Source: JAVBUY01 sp031552735 (lineage in GTDB: Bacteria; Bacillota; Clostridia; Christensenellales; Aristaeellaceae). Taken from it: 36,478 nucleotides of DNA. Under the pieces are notes generated by a model. That model worked only from the letters and a program-made list of their open reading frames with translations. It made no database searches and was not told the origin of the DNA. The translations under genes and the position numbers were made by a program. Shown here piece by piece: positions 8,047 through 17,972 of the stretch; position 1 is the first letter of the stretch, and each line of letters begins with the position of its first letter. The stretch spans positions 1 through 36,478 of the forward strand of contig JAVBMF010000061.1 of NCBI GenBank assembly GCA_031552735.1, given 5' to 3'.

Positions 8047-8660
8047 CTATAATTCGTCCACATAGCATTCAAAAAACGGACGTTCTCTATACACCTTTCC
8101 CGCGCGGGGTATCTCCGCAAGTGAGTGCCAAGGAGCCTTGTGCGAGCACAATTCCCCGCTTTCGGAAATATAGCTGTGATTGATAATTTCCACGATGTCG
8201 TCCACGCAGTAGTTTTCGGGCATATCAAAAAACTCGAACGAAAAGGTCGTGCCAAATCCAAACATGTTCCCATCCTTCATGCGCGCGACAAAGCCTGTCC
8301 AGCCCATTTACGTTTTGCCCTGGATCTGTTCCAAAACGGAACTAGGAAAAGCAAATTCGCTTTTTTCACCCGTGCAATTTCGTGCCCATTTACGCGATTG
8401 CCCACCGTTACAAAATGCTGGACGATCGTCCGATAGCAGCTCTCACGCTTCCGAAAAAGCCTTTTTTTAGACTGTTCTTCCTTGAATTGGCGAATCGCCA
8501 AATCTGTCATGTCTTTGGGGTTGCGAAACGCCACGCAAGGCAGATAGGTTCCATCCAGCAGATACGCGGACGCTCTGTACCCAGTGCCATACACATCTTC
8601 AAGCGGTTCAATATTGCTTTTCAGAAACCGAGCGATCTCTTCCGGTTTGGGCGTTTTCAT
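8047..8660 (-). pseudogene. Conserved-looking hypothetical gene split by a frameshift and a stop codon
   Basis: Two open frames read as one protein of about 204 residues. The first runs from the ATG at 8660 (MKTPKPEEIARFLKSN...YGTGYRASAYLLDGTYLPC) to an A6 run at 8361-8366. Staying in frame gives a basic, unlikely tail to 8277. Shifting by -1 in the A6 run gives SEFAFPSSVLEQIQGKT and then TAA at 8308-8310. That stop directly abuts an ATG, and the same frame continues MGWTGFVARMKDG...FFECYVDEL to TAG at 8047. I recall similar uncharacterised bacterial proteins in which the two parts are continuous, but cannot name a family. It could instead be two small genes plus a sequencing indel. It lies 74 nt after clpC with no strong terminator between. 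Confidence 0.55.
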
Positions 8661-8691
8661 GATGTTCACCGCCAAGCAGTTTTTGCTCGCA

Positions 8692-8707
8692 GCCAATTTT
8701 CATTGGC
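8692..8707 (-). other. Small hairpin between clpC and the broken gene
   Basis: Minus strand GCCAAT-GAAA-ATTGGC: a 6-bp stem with a GNRA-type loop. No T-run follows, so it is not a convincing terminator; it could stabilise the clpC 3' end. Confidence 0.35.
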
Positions 8708-8734
8708 GCGATTTTTTCCTTATCGCAAAAGCAA

Positions 8735-11176
<2,442 letters not shown>

Positions 11177-11206
11177 GTGTATCCTCCCGTTTTCTCTCTG
11201 TAGAGA

Positions 11207-12220
11207 TTATACGCAGGTATTGCGGATCAATTCCGCCCTGGCCTGATCGCGCTGCGCGGCGGTCAAGTCCTGCCCGGCGGCGCGCATGAGGCTGGCGGGT
11301 TGCGCATTGTACAGCAGTTTGTCCAGATCGTCCAGCGCGAGGGCAATCAGCCCCATCGCGGCAGCCAGCCGCACATCGCTCCATCGCTGCATAAACTCCT
11401 TGGTGTCCATGCGCCGCGCATGGGTAAAGATGCCCACCGAGCGCAGCAGCCGGTCCTGCACGCCGACAGGGTCGCTGTCGATCAGCGCCTTGCGCTGCTT
11501 TCGCTCCAGATCGGCCAATTGATGCCCCACCGCCTCAATGGCTTCGAGGGTCTGCTGCTCAGTACGCCCCAGCGTGATTTGGTTGGAAATCTGATACAGA
11601 TCACCCTGCGCCTCGCTGCCCTCGCCATACAGACCGCGCATGGTCAGCCCCAGCTTGGCCACCGCCTGATTGACCGCGCCCATCTGTCCGGTAACGGTCA
11701 GCGCGGGCAGATGCAGCATCTGCGAAGCGCGCATGCCGGTGCCGGTGTTGGTCGGGCACGCGGTCAGATAGCCCAGTTGCTGGTCAAACGCATACGATAT
11801 CTTTTCCTCAATGCTTCTGTCCGCTTGTTCGGCCAGCTCTGCGGCAAGCTCCAACTGCGCGCCGACAGCCAGTGCCTGTATGCGCAGGTGATCCTCCTCA
11901 TTGACCATGATGCTCACCGCATCGTCCTCGCGGATCAGCGCCGCAGCCACATCGGCATGCGCCATCAGATCACGGCTGATCAAGTGCTGCTCCACCAGCG
12001 CCTGCCGCGCAATCGGCGTCAAATCACTCAGGCGCACCAGGCGGTAGCGGCGCGCCTCTTCGGCGGCGCTCACCGCATCGGTCGCGCGCCGTACAGATTC
12101 CGCCGCCCACACATCGTTCATGCGCGGTGGGAAAGGGATGTCCTGATAATTGCGCGCCAAACGAACGCGACTGGAAATCACCACATCCCGTTGCAAATCC
12201 ACCGTATTCGCTTCGTTCAT
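11207..12220 (-). CDS. mcsB: Protein-arginine kinase McsB
   Basis: 337 residues, an ATP:guanido phosphotransferase-fold enzyme that phosphorylates arginines on misfolded proteins and on CtsR, marking them for ClpCP. Seen here: the phosphate-binding SSRVRLAR (16-23), the catalytic-loop NEEDH (107-111), the active-site Cys155 in CPTNTGTGMRAS and, near the C-terminus, RDQARA (324-329), the RDxxRA pocket that binds phosphoarginine and activates McsB. All key parts are intact, so an active kinase is expected. It lies 4 nt after mcsA, which encodes its activator. Confidence 0.97.
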   Translation of the reverse strand: MNEANTVDLQRDVVISSRVRLARNYQDIPFPPRMNDVWAAESVRRATDAVSAAEEARRYRLVRLSDLTPIARQALVEQHLISRDLMAHADVAAALIREDDAVSIMVNEEDHLRIQALAVGAQLELAAELAEQADRSIEEKISYAFDQQLGYLTACPTNTGTGMRASQMLHLPALTVTGQMGAVNQAVAKLGLTMRGLYGEGSEAQGDLYQISNQITLGRTEQQTLEAIEAVGHQLADLERKQRKALIDSDPVGVQDRLLRSVGIFTHARRMDTKEFMQRWSDVRLAAAMGLIALALDDLDKLLYNAQPASLMRAAGQDLTAAQRDQARAELIRNTCV

Positions 12221-12224
12221 TTTG

Positions 12225-12734
12225 TCACTCCCCTTTCACCGCGTTCAGCCCGCGCAGCGCATCGCGCAGTTCGGCGGCGCGCTCAAACTCCTCGTGGTCG
12301 ATCGCGCTTTGCAGGTCGCGTCGCAGTGTGTCGATGCTCTGCATGCGCTGGACATCCTCGCACACATCACTGGATTGCTCTGTGGTCGCCGGTGCGTCCG
12401 GCGTGTGCCCGGCGTGCTGCAATCGGCCATGGATGCGGCGCAGTACCGGCGTCAACTGCTCGCGAAAGTCGGTATAGCATTGCGCGCAGCCCAGCATGCC
12501 GGTGCGGCGGAACGCATCGTACCGCAGCCCGCATCGGCTGCACGTCGCCTCGGTCTCGGCGCGCGGCGCATCGTTTTCCAGCATGCCTGACAGCAGTGTG
12601 TTCACGCCGCCCAGCGCAAAGCCCCCCTGTATCTGCGCGCATGCGGTGCACAGGTTCATCTCGGTGCGAACGCCATTGATGACCTGTGTGTAATGCACGG
12701 TCGCCTGATGCTGTTGGCAGTGTTCACAAATCAT
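12225..12734 (-). CDS. mcsA: McsA, zinc-binding activator of McsB with UVR motif
   Basis: 169 residues. There are four CxxC pairs: Cys3/6, Cys29/32, Cys65/68 and Cys83/86, which in the family bind zinc. The C-terminus carries a UVR motif (RRDLQSAIDHEEFERAAELRD). McsA activates the arginine kinase McsB and helps target CtsR. The start codon follows the ctsR stop by one base, with AGGAGG placed inside the end of ctsR, indicating coupled translation. Confidence 0.95.
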   Translation of the reverse strand: MICEHCQQHQATVHYTQVINGVRTEMNLCTACAQIQGGFALGGVNTLLSGMLENDAPRAETEATCSRCGLRYDAFRRTGMLGCAQCYTDFREQLTPVLRRIHGRLQHAGHTPDAPATTEQSSDVCEDVQRMQSIDTLRRDLQSAIDHEEFERAAELRDALRGLNAVKGE

Positions 12735-12735
12735 G

Positions 12736-13206
12736 TTATTCCTCCTGTTTTCGCTGCGCCAGCGCGGCGAGCATATTGCGCAAAGTCATGGCGCGGATTT
12801 GATCCTTGATGTTACTTGGCAGCGCGGCGGTGCATGCGCAGGTGGCGGCGCGCATCAGCTGCGCGTCCTCCCGGCTGGCGATGCCCTGTTCCGCAAGTCC
12901 CGCGATGATCGCCAGCGCGCGGCTTTCGCTGATGGCATCGGCTGCTTCGGCACACATCAGCTCCGCCAGCCGCTCGCCACTGTCACCCATCATGCGGATG
13001 ATGCGAATATAGCCACCGCCGCCGCGCCTAGATTCGGTCAGATAGCCGTGATCCGGCGTAAAGCGCGTAGACAGCACGTAGGTGATCTGCGACGGCGCGC
13101 AGGAAAACTGCTCGGCCAGCTCGTTGCGCTTGAGCTCGATCTCGGACAAGGATGGCCCTAGAAGCGCCTTGATAAACGCTTCGATGGTGTCGCTGAGCGG
13201 TGGCAA
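12736..13206 (-). CDS. ctsR: Transcriptional repressor CtsR
   Basis: 156 residues starting at TTG 13206, with GGAAG 7 nt upstream; no ATG lies near and the N-terminus (LSDTIEAFIKALL) aligns with known CtsR starts. The winged-helix DNA-binding domain contains the glycine-rich wing RGGGGY (61-66), which acts as the heat sensor in known CtsR. The C-terminal helical domain is the dimer and McsB target. CtsR represses class III heat-shock genes by binding tandem GGTCAAA-type heptads; such a site lies at this operon's own promoter. Confidence 0.96.
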   Translation of the reverse strand: MPPLSDTIEAFIKALLGPSLSEIELKRNELAEQFSCAPSQITYVLSTRFTPDHGYLTESRRGGGGYIRIIRMMGDSGERLAELMCAEAADAISESRALAIIAGLAEQGIASREDAQLMRAATCACTAALPSNIKDQIRAMTLRNMLAALAQRKQEE

Positions 13207-13254
13207 TGGATCACTTCCCTACTGTTTTCGATGTTTTCATGCACAAATACTGAC

Positions 13255-13271
13255 TTTGACTTTCCTTGACT
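13255..13271 (-). promoter_or_regulatory. CtsR operator
   Basis: Minus strand AGTCAAG-GAA-AGTCAAA: two direct heptads with a 3-nt spacer, matching the CtsR consensus (A/G)GTCAAA-N3-(A/G)GTCAAA at all but one position. A third, weaker copy (AGTCAGT) follows. The site begins right after the -10 box and covers the expected transcription start, so bound CtsR would block its own operon. Confidence 0.9.
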
Positions 13272-13300
13272 ATTATATCCCGTTCGTCGAAAAAGTGCAA
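13272..13300 (-). promoter_or_regulatory. Sigma-A promoter of ctsR-mcsA-mcsB-clpC
   Basis: Minus strand TTGCAC (13295-13300), a 17-nt spacer and a perfect TATAAT (13272-13277), next to the CtsR operator. Confidence 0.85.
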
Positions 13301-13321
13301 GCATTCGTGCCCAAAAAGCGC

Positions 13322-13348
13322 AAAAAAACACCGCCCAAGCGAGCGGTG
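13322..13348 (-). terminator. Intrinsic terminator of ahcY-mtaD
   Basis: Minus strand: 6-bp stem CACCGC/GCGGTG with an 8-nt loop, then seven T (13322-13328). It starts 16 nt after the mtaD stop and lies just upstream of the ctsR promoter. Confidence 0.85.
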
Positions 13349-13364
13349 CTTCGCGTTGTTTTTG

Positions 13365-14648
13365 CTATCTGCCAGTCATGACATGCGCGGCTTTCCCCGC
13401 CTCTGCGATGATTTTCTCCCTGTCCAGCGTGGTGTATTCGCCATCGCGATACAGCACGCAGCCATCGACCATGGTCAGGCGCACATCGCTGCCCTGCGCG
13501 GCATACACCAGATTGGCCGCCGGGTCGATGCACGGCACCATATGCGGCACATCGGCGCGCACCAAGATGATGTCCGCGTGCCAGCCGGACAGCAGCATGC
13601 CGGCCTTGTCAAACCCCATGCCCTCGGCGCCATGCAGCGTCGCCATGCTCAGCACCTGCGCAGGCGAGATAATGGTCGGATCGTAGCTGACGCCCTTGTG
13701 CAGCATCGCGGTCAGGCGCACCTCTTCCCACAGATTCAGCGTATTGTTGCTGGCCACGCCGTCAGTGCCCAGCGCCACGCGGATGCCCTTGTCCAGCATC
13801 GCTTTCAGCGGCATCACACCGCTGGCCAGCTTGAGGTTGCTGACGGGATTGTGCGCGACGGTCACCTGCTTTTCGGCAAGGATGTCCATATCCTCCTCGT
13901 CGCACCACACGCAATGCGCCGCCAGTGTCGGCATGTCCAGCATGCCCATGTCGGCCAGATAGCGGGTCGGCGTGCGGCCATCGTGGCGCTGCTTGCACTG
14001 CTCGGTTTCGGTGCGCGTTTCCGAGATGTGCACATGAAAGCGCGCGCCAATTGCCTTCGCCGCCTCCACATGCGTGCGGATGGAATCATCGGTGTTGGTA
14101 TATTCAGCGTGCGTGCCAAAGCCAATGCGGATGCGCCCATCCGCCGCGCCGTCGTATTGCTTAAACAGCGCGATGTTCTCTTTCAAGCGGCTGCCGTCGT
14201 CGCCAAAGGCAATCAGCCCGCGCGTCAACAGGCCGCGCGCACCGGCTTCCTCCGTCGCGCGCACCACTTGATCCATAAAGAAGTACTGGTCGGCATAGGC
14301 AGTGACGCCAAAGCGCAGCTGTTCCAGCAAACCGAGCTGCGCGCCGACATACGCAAAGTCAGCGGTCAGCCGATCCTCGGCAGGCCAAATGTGTTTCTCC
14401 AGCCAGTCTTGCAGATTCTGGTCGCTGCCCACGCCGCGCAGCAGCGTCATCGACAGGTGCGTGTGCGCGTTGGTCAGGCCGGGCATGGCAATATCGCCAC
14501 GTCCATCAATGGTGCTTTCCGGGGCGAACACAGGGGCACCCTGCCGCGCGCCCGCGTAAGCAATGAGCTGACCGTCGATCTGAATGCACGCGTCAGATAT
14601 CCAATCCGCGCCGGTGAACAGCGTCACATGGTCGATCAGTGTGCGCAT
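13365..14648 (-). CDS. mtaD: 5-methylthioadenosine/S-adenosylhomocysteine deaminase
   Basis: 427 residues from ATG 14648; the longer open frame to 14774 overlaps ahcY and is not used. It is an amidohydrolase-superfamily protein with the metal and active-site residues His62 and His64 (NAHTHLSM), His207 and Glu210 (HVHISE), His245 (AAHCVW) and Asp296 (ALGTDG). Enzymes of this type (e.g. Tm0936) deaminate methylthioadenosine and S-adenosylhomocysteine to the inosine forms. It starts one base after the ahcY stop, so both proteins handle S-adenosylhomocysteine and are made together. Confidence 0.92.
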   Translation of the reverse strand: MRTLIDHVTLFTGADWISDACIQIDGQLIAYAGARQGAPVFAPESTIDGRGDIAMPGLTNAHTHLSMTLLRGVGSDQNLQDWLEKHIWPAEDRLTADFAYVGAQLGLLEQLRFGVTAYADQYFFMDQVVRATEEAGARGLLTRGLIAFGDDGSRLKENIALFKQYDGAADGRIRIGFGTHAEYTNTDDSIRTHVEAAKAIGARFHVHISETRTETEQCKQRHDGRTPTRYLADMGMLDMPTLAAHCVWCDEEDMDILAEKQVTVAHNPVSNLKLASGVMPLKAMLDKGIRVALGTDGVASNNTLNLWEEVRLTAMLHKGVSYDPTIISPAQVLSMATLHGAEGMGFDKAGMLLSGWHADIILVRADVPHMVPCIDPAANLVYAAQGSDVRLTMVDGCVLYRDGEYTTLDREKIIAEAGKAAHVMTGR

Positions 14649-14649
14649 C

Positions 14650-15897
14650 TCAGCTCTCCCAGCCAGCCAGATAGTCGGCCTGTTCCTTGGAAAGCTTGTC
14701 AATCGCGCAGCCCCACGAGGCCAACTCCATCTCGGCGACGCGGCGGTCGATATCGCGCGGCACGTCGTACACATCGGGCTTCATGCCCTTGCCGCGCATG
14801 GCGATATCGCGCGCGCACAGCGCTTGCAGCGCAAAGCTCATGTCCATGATCTCGATCGGGTGGCCGTCGGCGCAGGCCAGATTGACCAAGCGGCCTTCGC
14901 CCAACAGATAGACCTTATTGCCGTTGGGCAGCTCGAACGCCTCGATGTTGTGGCGCACTTCGCCCAGACTCTTGCCGTACTTGCGCAGCGCCGCCACGTC
15001 AACCTCCACGTCAAAGTGGCCCGCGTTGCTCAGGATCGCGCCATCCTTGATGACCTTGAAGTGCTCGGTGGTGATGACTTCCTTGCAGCCCGTGACCGAC
15101 ACAAAGAAGTCGCCCAGCTTGGCGGCCTCGACCATCGGCATGACCTCAAAGCCGTCCATCACCGCCTCGATCGCCTTCACCGGATCGACCTCGGTAACGA
15201 TGACGCGCGCGCCCAGCCCTTTTGCGCGCATGGCGACACCGCGACCGCACCAGCCGTAGCCAGCCACCACCGCCACGCGACCCGCGACGCTCATGTTGGT
15301 GGTGCGCACGATGCCGTCCCACACCGACTGACCGGTGCCATAGCGGTTGTCAAACAAATGCTTGCAGTCCGCGTCGTTGATCATATACATCGGGAAAGCC
15401 AGCTCGCCAGCCTTGGCGCGCGCCTTGAGGCGCAGCACACCGGTGGTGGTTTCCTCGCAGCCGCCGATCACGTGCTCACCACAGTGCTTGTGCGTGGTGT
15501 GCAGCAGGTGCACCATGTCGCCGCCGTCGTCGATGATCACATGCGGCTTGGTTTCCAGCGCTTTGACCAGGAAATCCTCATATTCCTCCGGCGTGCAGCC
15601 ATGCCACGCGAACACCGTTACGCCAGACTCCGCCAGCGCCGCGCAGATCGCATCCTGGGTGGACAGCGGATTCGATCCGGTGGCCACCACCTCGGCGCCG
15701 CCCATCTTCATCACCTGCGCCAGATACGCAGTCTTGGCCTCCAGGTGCACGGTCACCGTCGCGCGCATGCCCTTGAACGGCTGCTCGCGTTTGAACTCCT
15801 CGGCAATCTGGTTCAGCAGCGGCATGTGCGCCGCGGCCCATGCGATCTTCTTCTTGCCTTCCTCGGCCAGTGCGGGGTTCCGAATGATGCTTTGCAT
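14650..15897 (-). CDS. ahcY: Adenosylhomocysteinase
   Basis: 415 residues from ATG 15897, which has AGGAG 8 nt upstream. The enzyme hydrolyses S-adenosylhomocysteine to adenosine and homocysteine with bound NAD. Seen: substrate-domain HLEAKTA (51-57), CEETTTGV (147-154), NDADCKHLFDN with Lys179 and Asp183, and the NAD-binding GYGWCGRG (213-220). The protein is shorter than eukaryotic forms, as usual for many anaerobes. It is first in an operon with mtaD, behind a near-perfect promoter. The ~50-nt leader holds only a small hairpin (15920-15933) and is too short for a SAM or SAH riboswitch that I recognise. Confidence 0.96.
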   Translation of the reverse strand: MQSIIRNPALAEEGKKKIAWAAAHMPLLNQIAEEFKREQPFKGMRATVTVHLEAKTAYLAQVMKMGGAEVVATGSNPLSTQDAICAALAESGVTVFAWHGCTPEEYEDFLVKALETKPHVIIDDGGDMVHLLHTTHKHCGEHVIGGCEETTTGVLRLKARAKAGELAFPMYMINDADCKHLFDNRYGTGQSVWDGIVRTTNMSVAGRVAVVAGYGWCGRGVAMRAKGLGARVIVTEVDPVKAIEAVMDGFEVMPMVEAAKLGDFFVSVTGCKEVITTEHFKVIKDGAILSNAGHFDVEVDVAALRKYGKSLGEVRHNIEAFELPNGNKVYLLGEGRLVNLACADGHPIEIMDMSFALQALCARDIAMRGKGMKPDVYDVPRDIDRRVAEMELASWGCAIDKLSKEQADYLAGWES

Positions 15898-15949
15898 GGC
15901 GATTTCTCCTATCACAACGGCCACAAAGGTGGCATATTTGCATAGATGC

Positions 15950-15979
15950 ATTATAGTATTTCTTGCTCGGATATGTCAA
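15950..15979 (-). promoter_or_regulatory. Sigma-A promoter of ahcY-mtaD
   Basis: Minus strand TTGACA (15974-15979), an 18-nt spacer and TATAAT (15950-15955): both hexamers match the consensus perfectly, so strong constitutive transcription is expected. Confidence 0.9.
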
Positions 15980-16023
15980 TGCAATCGCGAACAAAGAACG
16001 GCGACCGCCCCTGTTTTGTTCGG

Positions 16024-16057
16024 AAAAAATAGGATTCCCCGCACAGCAGGGAACCCT
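16024..16057 (-). terminator. Intrinsic terminator of the VanY pair
   Basis: Minus strand: 9-bp stem AGGGTTCCC/GGGAATCCT with one G-T pair and a 9-nt loop, followed by A and six T (16024-16029). It starts 6 nt after the stop codon. Confidence 0.85.
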
Positions 16058-16062
16058 CTTTG

Positions 16063-16977
16063 TCAGTACTCGGTCGGCTCTCCAAAGCGCGTGCCATCAT
16101 AGTCGGTCACCGCGCCCTGCCACTCGGTCGTAAATTCCTCCAGACACATGCCGTTGTTCATGATGTACGCCGCCACATCGACGCCCACATAGCGCAGATG
16201 CCATGGCTCATAGATGATGCCGGTGATATCGCTTTTTTCCTGCGGATACCGAATGATGAAGCCATACTCCCAGCAGTGTTCGGCCAGCCACAGCGCCTCT
16301 TTGCTGCCCAAAAAGGTGGTGCTCAGCTTCGAGTCGATGGACGCCTTGTTGATGACGTCGGCGCCCAGCCCGGTCTGATGATCCGACGCACCGGGATACG
16401 CCACCGCCTTGTCGTCCACGCCGTTGTTGTTGTCCAGACGGTTGTGATACATCGTATTCTGCGTCTGATAGCTGCGATAGCCGGACAGCAGATACAGCGT
16501 GATGCCCTGTGTGTTGGCGTCGTCAAACAGCATATCCAGCGCTTCGGAACACACCTTGCGCAGTTGAATAGGGTCGGAGCTGGTCTTGCGCACGCGGGTC
16601 TTGACCAGATCTTTGGGCTTGTATTTGGCGTCCAGCATATTGTCCGGGTTGACCAGCTTGACATAGCCCTCTTTATCCTTCATCAGCGTATCGTACGCGA
16701 TGGGATAAACCCACTCGCCGGTAGGCGCCAGCGGGTCATCCTGCGGCTCCTCTACCGGCAGCACGGCTGGTTCGACCGGCTCCTCCACGGCGGGCTGGCT
16801 CTGCGCCTTGAGCACGCGCTCGGGCCGCTGCGTCGCGGGCGCGGGCTGTGCTGTTGGGTCAGGCACGGCCTTGGGCACGCTGCCGCCGAAAAAGGAATCG
16901 TCCCCCTCGGTGGCCAGCGCGGGCAGCGCCAGCAGGCAAATCAGCAGGCAAACAGTCAAACCCTTGAGAATGCGCAT
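16063..16977 (-). CDS. VanY-type D-alanyl-D-alanine carboxypeptidase (peptidase M15), secreted
   Basis: 304 residues. A signal peptide is evident (LKGLTVCLLICLLALPALA, cut near residue 22), followed by a proline/glutamate-rich linker (about 31-85) and an M15B domain. Zinc and catalytic residues: His200 and Asp207 in SDHQTGLGAD, Glu257 and His260 in EPWHLRYVG; SGYRSYQTQ is also typical. Such enzymes remove the terminal D-Ala from peptidoglycan stem peptides outside the membrane. It lies 35 nt after a second VanY-type gene. No VanS/VanR regulators or vanHAX ligases are near, so a housekeeping wall-trimming role is more likely than glycopeptide resistance. Confidence 0.9.
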   Translation of the reverse strand: MRILKGLTVCLLICLLALPALATEGDDSFFGGSVPKAVPDPTAQPAPATQRPERVLKAQSQPAVEEPVEPAVLPVEEPQDDPLAPTGEWVYPIAYDTLMKDKEGYVKLVNPDNMLDAKYKPKDLVKTRVRKTSSDPIQLRKVCSEALDMLFDDANTQGITLYLLSGYRSYQTQNTMYHNRLDNNNGVDDKAVAYPGASDHQTGLGADVINKASIDSKLSTTFLGSKEALWLAEHCWEYGFIIRYPQEKSDITGIIYEPWHLRYVGVDVAAYIMNNGMCLEEFTTEWQGAVTDYDGTRFGEPTEY

Positions 16978-17012
16978 CGGTGTGTACTTCCTCTCCTCTT
17001 GTATGGCGCGTA

Positions 17013-17759
17013 TTACAGCGCGGGGGTGGCGGTCGGCTCCGGCGTGGGCTCGGGCACCGGTTGCAGCATGGCCGGAACCGGCTTGCCGTAGAGCGCCCAG
17101 CGCAGCTCTGTGAGCCGCTGCACATACGTTTCCAATGGAATCTTTTGCTCAAACATCACGCGCGCGTGCTCCTTGCCCACATAGCGCAGGTGCCACGGCT
17201 CATAGTTATAGCCGGTGATCGCCTCCCAGCCCTTCTGGTAGCGAATAATGAAGCCATGCTCGTGCGCGTGCTCGGCCACCCACTGGCCTTCCGGCGTATC
17301 GGCAAAGGATTCGACCAGTCCCATATTGCGCGTGGTGTGCCCGCCGATGTCCATGACCAGTCCGGTCTGGTGTTCGGAGTAGCCGGACGGCGCGACATAT
17401 TTCTTCGTGCGGGTGGGCGCTTCCTCCATGCGGCGGTCATAGATCGCCTTTTGCGTTGCGGCGGAGCGGTAGCCCGACACGCCGACCAGCACATGGCCAT
17501 CAGCCTTGGCAGCGGCAAACAGCTCCTCCAGCGCGCGCGCGGCGATGGGCTGCAAATATAGATTTTGCACAATGCGCGAGGACTGTGGCTCGATATCCGG
17601 CAGCACCAGTTCGGGCTGCATCACCGGCGCTTTGTGCTGCCGGTTCACCAGAATCAGCGTGTCAAAGGGTGTGTCCTGCGGGGCCAGATGCCCCCAACCC
17701 CCGGTCAGTATAGAACCGGAGAGCAGCAGCGACAACCATGCGCGCAAAATCGCGTGCAA
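17013..17759 (-). CDS. Second VanY-type D-alanyl-D-alanine carboxypeptidase, secreted
   Basis: 248 residues if translation starts at TTG 17759, which has AGGGG 7 nt upstream; the GTG at 17780 would put the ribosome-binding site inside the gene. The N-terminus is a signal peptide or anchor (AILRAWLSLLLSGSILTGG). The M15B domain keeps the zinc and catalytic residues His130 and Asp137 (SEHQTGLVMD), Glu187 and His190 (EPWHLRYVG), and has SGYRSAATQ. The C-terminus is Pro/Thr/Glu-rich. It is a diverged paralogue of the next gene and is first in the pair. The start choice is moderately certain. Confidence 0.87.
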   Translation of the reverse strand: MHAILRAWLSLLLSGSILTGGWGHLAPQDTPFDTLILVNRQHKAPVMQPELVLPDIEPQSSRIVQNLYLQPIAARALEELFAAAKADGHVLVGVSGYRSAATQKAIYDRRMEEAPTRTKKYVAPSGYSEHQTGLVMDIGGHTTRNMGLVESFADTPEGQWVAEHAHEHGFIIRYQKGWEAITGYNYEPWHLRYVGKEHARVMFEQKIPLETYVQRLTELRWALYGKPVPAMLQPVPEPTPEPTATPAL

Positions 17760-17875
17760 GCGTACACCCCTCCCCTCCACACAATGCGTCTATGCGCATA
17801 CAACGTCGCGCGGCGCTTGATTGCTCCCAGAAATTTTTACAAGGTCTATATCGCGCAAAGGAGCACCACTGCCAT

Positions 17876-17940
17876 CGCGCGAGATTTTCGTGCTGCTCCG
17901 GGAGCCTGTAGGAAGCTGTGGCAGCGCGAAAACATCCGCG
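17876..17940. repeat. Imperfect inverted repeat between hflX and the VanY pair
   Basis: Arms at 17876-17896 and 17921-17940 share CGCG, TTTTCG and GCTGC blocks (about 17 of 20 positions pair, counting wobble) around a 24-nt loop. The inner arm can instead pair with 17861-17870 (GGAGCACCAC against GTGCTGCTCC, one mismatch). Two mutually exclusive hairpins are therefore possible in this 213-bp gap (17760-17972). There is only a T3 run, so a terminator for hflX is weak. Confidence 0.4.
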
Positions 17941-17972
17941 AGGACTGTGTGTACAATTTGGGCGGTGGTTCC

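Noticed and set aside
15898..15951. Upstream extension or riboswitch in front of ahcY
   Set aside because: The extension overlaps the -10 region, and the leader of about 50 nt is too short for a SAM or SAH riboswitch; only a 5-bp hairpin is seen.
16063..17759. Glycopeptide-resistance (van) cluster
   Set aside because: Only VanY-type genes are present; no ligase, dehydrogenase, VanX or two-component genes are nearby.
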